Of a stretch of 64,000 nt of DNA, positions 62,350 through 64,000 are shown one piece after another. Each line of letters opens with the position of its first letter. Within the stretch, counting starts at the first letter, position 1. The stretch spans positions 883,135 to 947,134 of the forward strand of contig NZ_LMMO01000003.1 in NCBI RefSeq assembly GCF_001422285.1, given 5' to 3'. Under the pieces are notes generated by a model. The model had not been told where the DNA came from. It made no database searches and was given only the letters and a program-made list of their open reading frames with translations. This stretch comes from Frigoribacterium sp. Leaf263 (lineage in GTDB: Bacteria > Actinomycetota > Actinomycetes > Actinomycetales > Microbacteriaceae). Both the position numbers and the translations under genes were made by a program.

Positions 62350-63659
62350 CGGAGAGACCCTACCCGCTGGCGAGCGACCCTCGGCCTCGGCGCCGGCTCC
62401 TCGGGGTGGCGCGTGAACGAGAGCACCACGCCGATCGCCACGAGGGTCACGATGAGCGCCGATCCGCCGGCCGAGATCAGCGGGAGCGGTACGCCCAGCA
62501 CGGGCAGGAGGCCGAGGACGACGGCGACGTTGATGAGGGCCTGCCCGACGATCCAGGCCGCGACGGCCCCGGTGACCACGCGGACGAAGGGGTCGCCCGT
62601 CTTGCGGATGATCTTGATGAAGGCGATGGCGAGCACCACGAACAGGGCGAGGACGACGACTCCCCCGATCAGGCCGAGCTCTTCGCCGAGCACGGCGAAG
62701 ATGAAGTCGTTGTCGGCCTCGGGCAGCCAGGACCACTTGGCCTTCGAGTTCCCGAGTCCGACGCCGAAGAGGCCCCCGGAGGCGAGGGCCCAGGTGCCGT
62801 GCAGCGACTGCCAGCAGATGCCCTGGTACGCGCTGTCGTCCGTGCACCCGGCCATCCACGCGGCGATGCGGTCGTTCCGCGAGACCGACCCGAAGGCGAT
62901 CAGGGGGATGACGACGGCCAGGAGCGCGATCGGGATCATCAGGTAGCGGAGCTTGATGCCGGCGAACCACACGGCGCCGAAGACGAGGAGCAGCATGACC
63001 ATCGTCGTCCCGAGGTCTCCGCCCGCGACCACGAGTCCGACGGCGACGAGCACGACGGGCACCAGGGGGATCGCCAGGTGACGCCAGTCGTCGAGGAGGT
63101 CGCGCTTGACCGCGAGGATCATGCCCAGCCAGATCGCCAGGGCGAGCTTGACCGCCTCGGAGGGCTGCGCGGTGAACGAGCCGAGGTCGATCCAGTTGCG
63201 GTTGCCGCCGACCTCGATTCCGAGCGGCGTGAAGACGAGCAGCTGCAGCACGAGGGTCGCGCCCAGGATGTGCCAGGACCAGCGCTTCCAGAACCAGACC
63301 GGGACGCGCGAGACGATTAGCATGAGCGGGATGCCGATGGCGGCGTAGATCCCCTGCCGGACGAACGACCCGAAGAACGACGTCTGACCCGAGGCGATGA
63401 AGGCCTCGACCGACGAGGACGACAGGACCATCACGAGGCCGAGCACCACGAGGAACAGGGTCGTGCCGAGGATCACGAAGAACGAGCCGGTCTCGGCCGC
63501 GAACAGCCGCTTGACCGCGACGACGGCCGCCGCCGGGCGGTCGGCCTCGTCGGCGTCGGACTCGAGGGGGTGCTCTCGAGCGCGGTCTGCGGGCCGACCG
63601 CCGCGTCGTGCGAGGTCAGTCAAGCGGCGACGCGGAGGGCTGGACGGTGCTGGGGCCAT
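62346..63659 (-). CDS. ftsW: Peptidoglycan polymerase FtsW
   Basis: FtsW is the SEDS-family glycosyltransferase that polymerises septal lipid II. The 437-residue protein has about ten membrane helices after a 45-residue disordered N terminus. Signatures include NRNWIDLGSFTAQPSEAVKL (near residue 170), AGGDLGTTMVMLL, the periplasmic DNDFIFAVLGEELGLIGG and the C-terminal GLLPVLGVPLPLISAGGSAL. The ATG at 63659 has a GGGAGG site 7 nt away and overlaps the end of murD by 44 nt; a TTG at 63623 with shorter overlap is an alternative but lacks a site. It is coupled to murG. Confidence 0.95.
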   Translation of the reverse strand: MAPAPSSPPRRRLTDLARRGGRPADRAREHPLESDADEADRPAAAVVAVKRLFAAETGSFFVILGTTLFLVVLGLVMVLSSSSVEAFIASGQTSFFGSFVRQGIYAAIGIPLMLIVSRVPVWFWKRWSWHILGATLVLQLLVFTPLGIEVGGNRNWIDLGSFTAQPSEAVKLALAIWLGMILAVKRDLLDDWRHLAIPLVPVVLVAVGLVVAGGDLGTTMVMLLLVFGAVWFAGIKLRYLMIPIALLAVVIPLIAFGSVSRNDRIAAWMAGCTDDSAYQGICWQSLHGTWALASGGLFGVGLGNSKAKWSWLPEADNDFIFAVLGEELGLIGGVVVLALFVVLAIAFIKIIRKTGDPFVRVVTGAVAAWIVGQALINVAVVLGLLPVLGVPLPLISAGGSALIVTLVAIGVVLSFTRHPEEPAPRPRVARQRVGSLR

Positions 63660-64000
63660 CGGCCGTGCCTCCCGGGAGATCGTTGACGGCGGAGGCGAAT
63701 GCACGCCCCCGCGCGGTGTAATCGGTGAACTGGTCGAAGGACGCCGCCGCCGGAGCGAGCAGCACGGTGTCGCCGGTTCGGGACGCCCCGACCGCGAGCC
63801 TCGCAGCCGTGGGCATCACCTGCTCAGTGTCGGTCTCCTGGACCTCGAAGACGGGCAGGTCGGGCGCGTGTCGCCGGAAGGCCTCCATGACCTCGTTCCG
63901 CTCGACGCCGATGACGACCGCCGCCCTCAGGCGATCGGCGGCCTCGGCGATGACCGGTTCGACGTCGACGCCCTTGAACACGCCGCCCACGATCCAGATG
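63616..64000 (-). CDS. murD: UDP-N-acetylmuramoylalanine--D-glutamate ligase, C-terminal part
   Basis: This is the last 127 residues or so of MurD, which adds D-glutamate to UDP-MurNAc-L-Ala. The frame continues past the right edge of the window. The visible part has WIVGGVFKGVDVEPV, which matches the usual GGxxKGxD region, and LLAPAAASFDQFTDYTARG, the family's SPAxASFDxFxxFxxRG. A Pro/Ser-rich tail follows. The stop lies inside the ftsW coding sequence. The start and the ATP-binding domains cannot be seen, so completeness is not known. Confidence 0.92.
   Translation of the reverse strand, partial: IWIVGGVFKGVDVEPVIAEAADRLRAAVVIGVERNEVMEAFRRHAPDLPVFEVQETDTEQVMPTAARLAVGASRTGDTVLLAPAAASFDQFTDYTARGRAFASAVNDLPGGTADGPSTVQPSASPLD

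Overview
The window is 64 kb of GC-rich chromosome from an actinobacterium, most likely a Microbacteriaceae-type member of the Micrococcales. This rests on gene content: a mycothiol ligase gene (mshC), the RNA-polymerase-binding protein gene rbpA, pafBC, an actinobacterial cytochrome bcc-aa3 supercomplex with a two-haem QcrC and CtaF, erpA, sepF, and a divIVA (wag31) next to the division and cell-wall cluster. Starts are often GTG or TTG, and many starts lie only 6 to 9 nt after a TANNNT -10 element, which points to leaderless mRNAs. Nearly everything is core genome. I see no prophage, insertion sequence, CRISPR array or biosynthetic cluster.

Layout. 1-4.1 kb: the 3' part of an MFS transporter, ndh, a small acidic protein, an aldo/keto reductase and tRNA-Leu(GAG). 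4.2-11.5 kb: an M20 peptidase, uppP, mshC, a two-component system, a PAC2 protein and a HAD hydrolase. 11.6-21.1 kb: trmI, an FKBP lipoprotein, pafB-pafC, tatA-tatC, a helY-type helicase and lnt, with rbpA convergent to them. 21.6-25.3 kb: a phosphodiesterase-SPFH-NfeD operon, an SDR and a NUDIX hydrolase. 25.5-28.3 kb: an unknown protein, folE, a FolP2-like protein and a RibD-like reductase. 28.4-33.3 kb: dhaK-dhaL-dhaM divergent from glpF-glpK. 33.4-43.3 kb: trpD, ctaE-qcrCAB and the convergent ctaC-ctaD-ctaF, separated by 1.3 kb of repeat-rich non-coding DNA. 43.5-49.6 kb: erpA, an M20 dipeptidase, a DUF3043-like membrane protein, pyrD, nrdR, hisD and a flavin reductase. 49.6-64 kb, all on the minus strand: dnaE, rluD-type, lspA, divIVA, yggT, sepF, yggS, ftsZ, ftsQ, murC, murG, ftsW and the end of murD.

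How the genes work together. The respiratory genes (ndh, qcrCAB, ctaC-F, ctaE) form an aerobic chain from NADH to oxygen. The glycerol block imports glycerol and phosphorylates glycerol and dihydroxyacetone. The right-hand third makes lipid II and the division ring and sets polar growth. uppP recycles the lipid carrier, and lspA and lnt process lipoproteins such as CtaC and the FKBP protein. tatA-tatC would export folded proteins, probably including the Rieske protein QcrA.

The points most worth a second look are: the folE/FolP2-like/RibD-like operon; the structured spacer with a 16-bp minisatellite between the two cytochrome operons; the absence of pupylation and proteasome genes between trmI and pafB; palindromic operators between dhaK and glpF; repeated elements upstream of divIVA and ftsZ; and a recurring GGAGGYGCG element at convergent gene ends.
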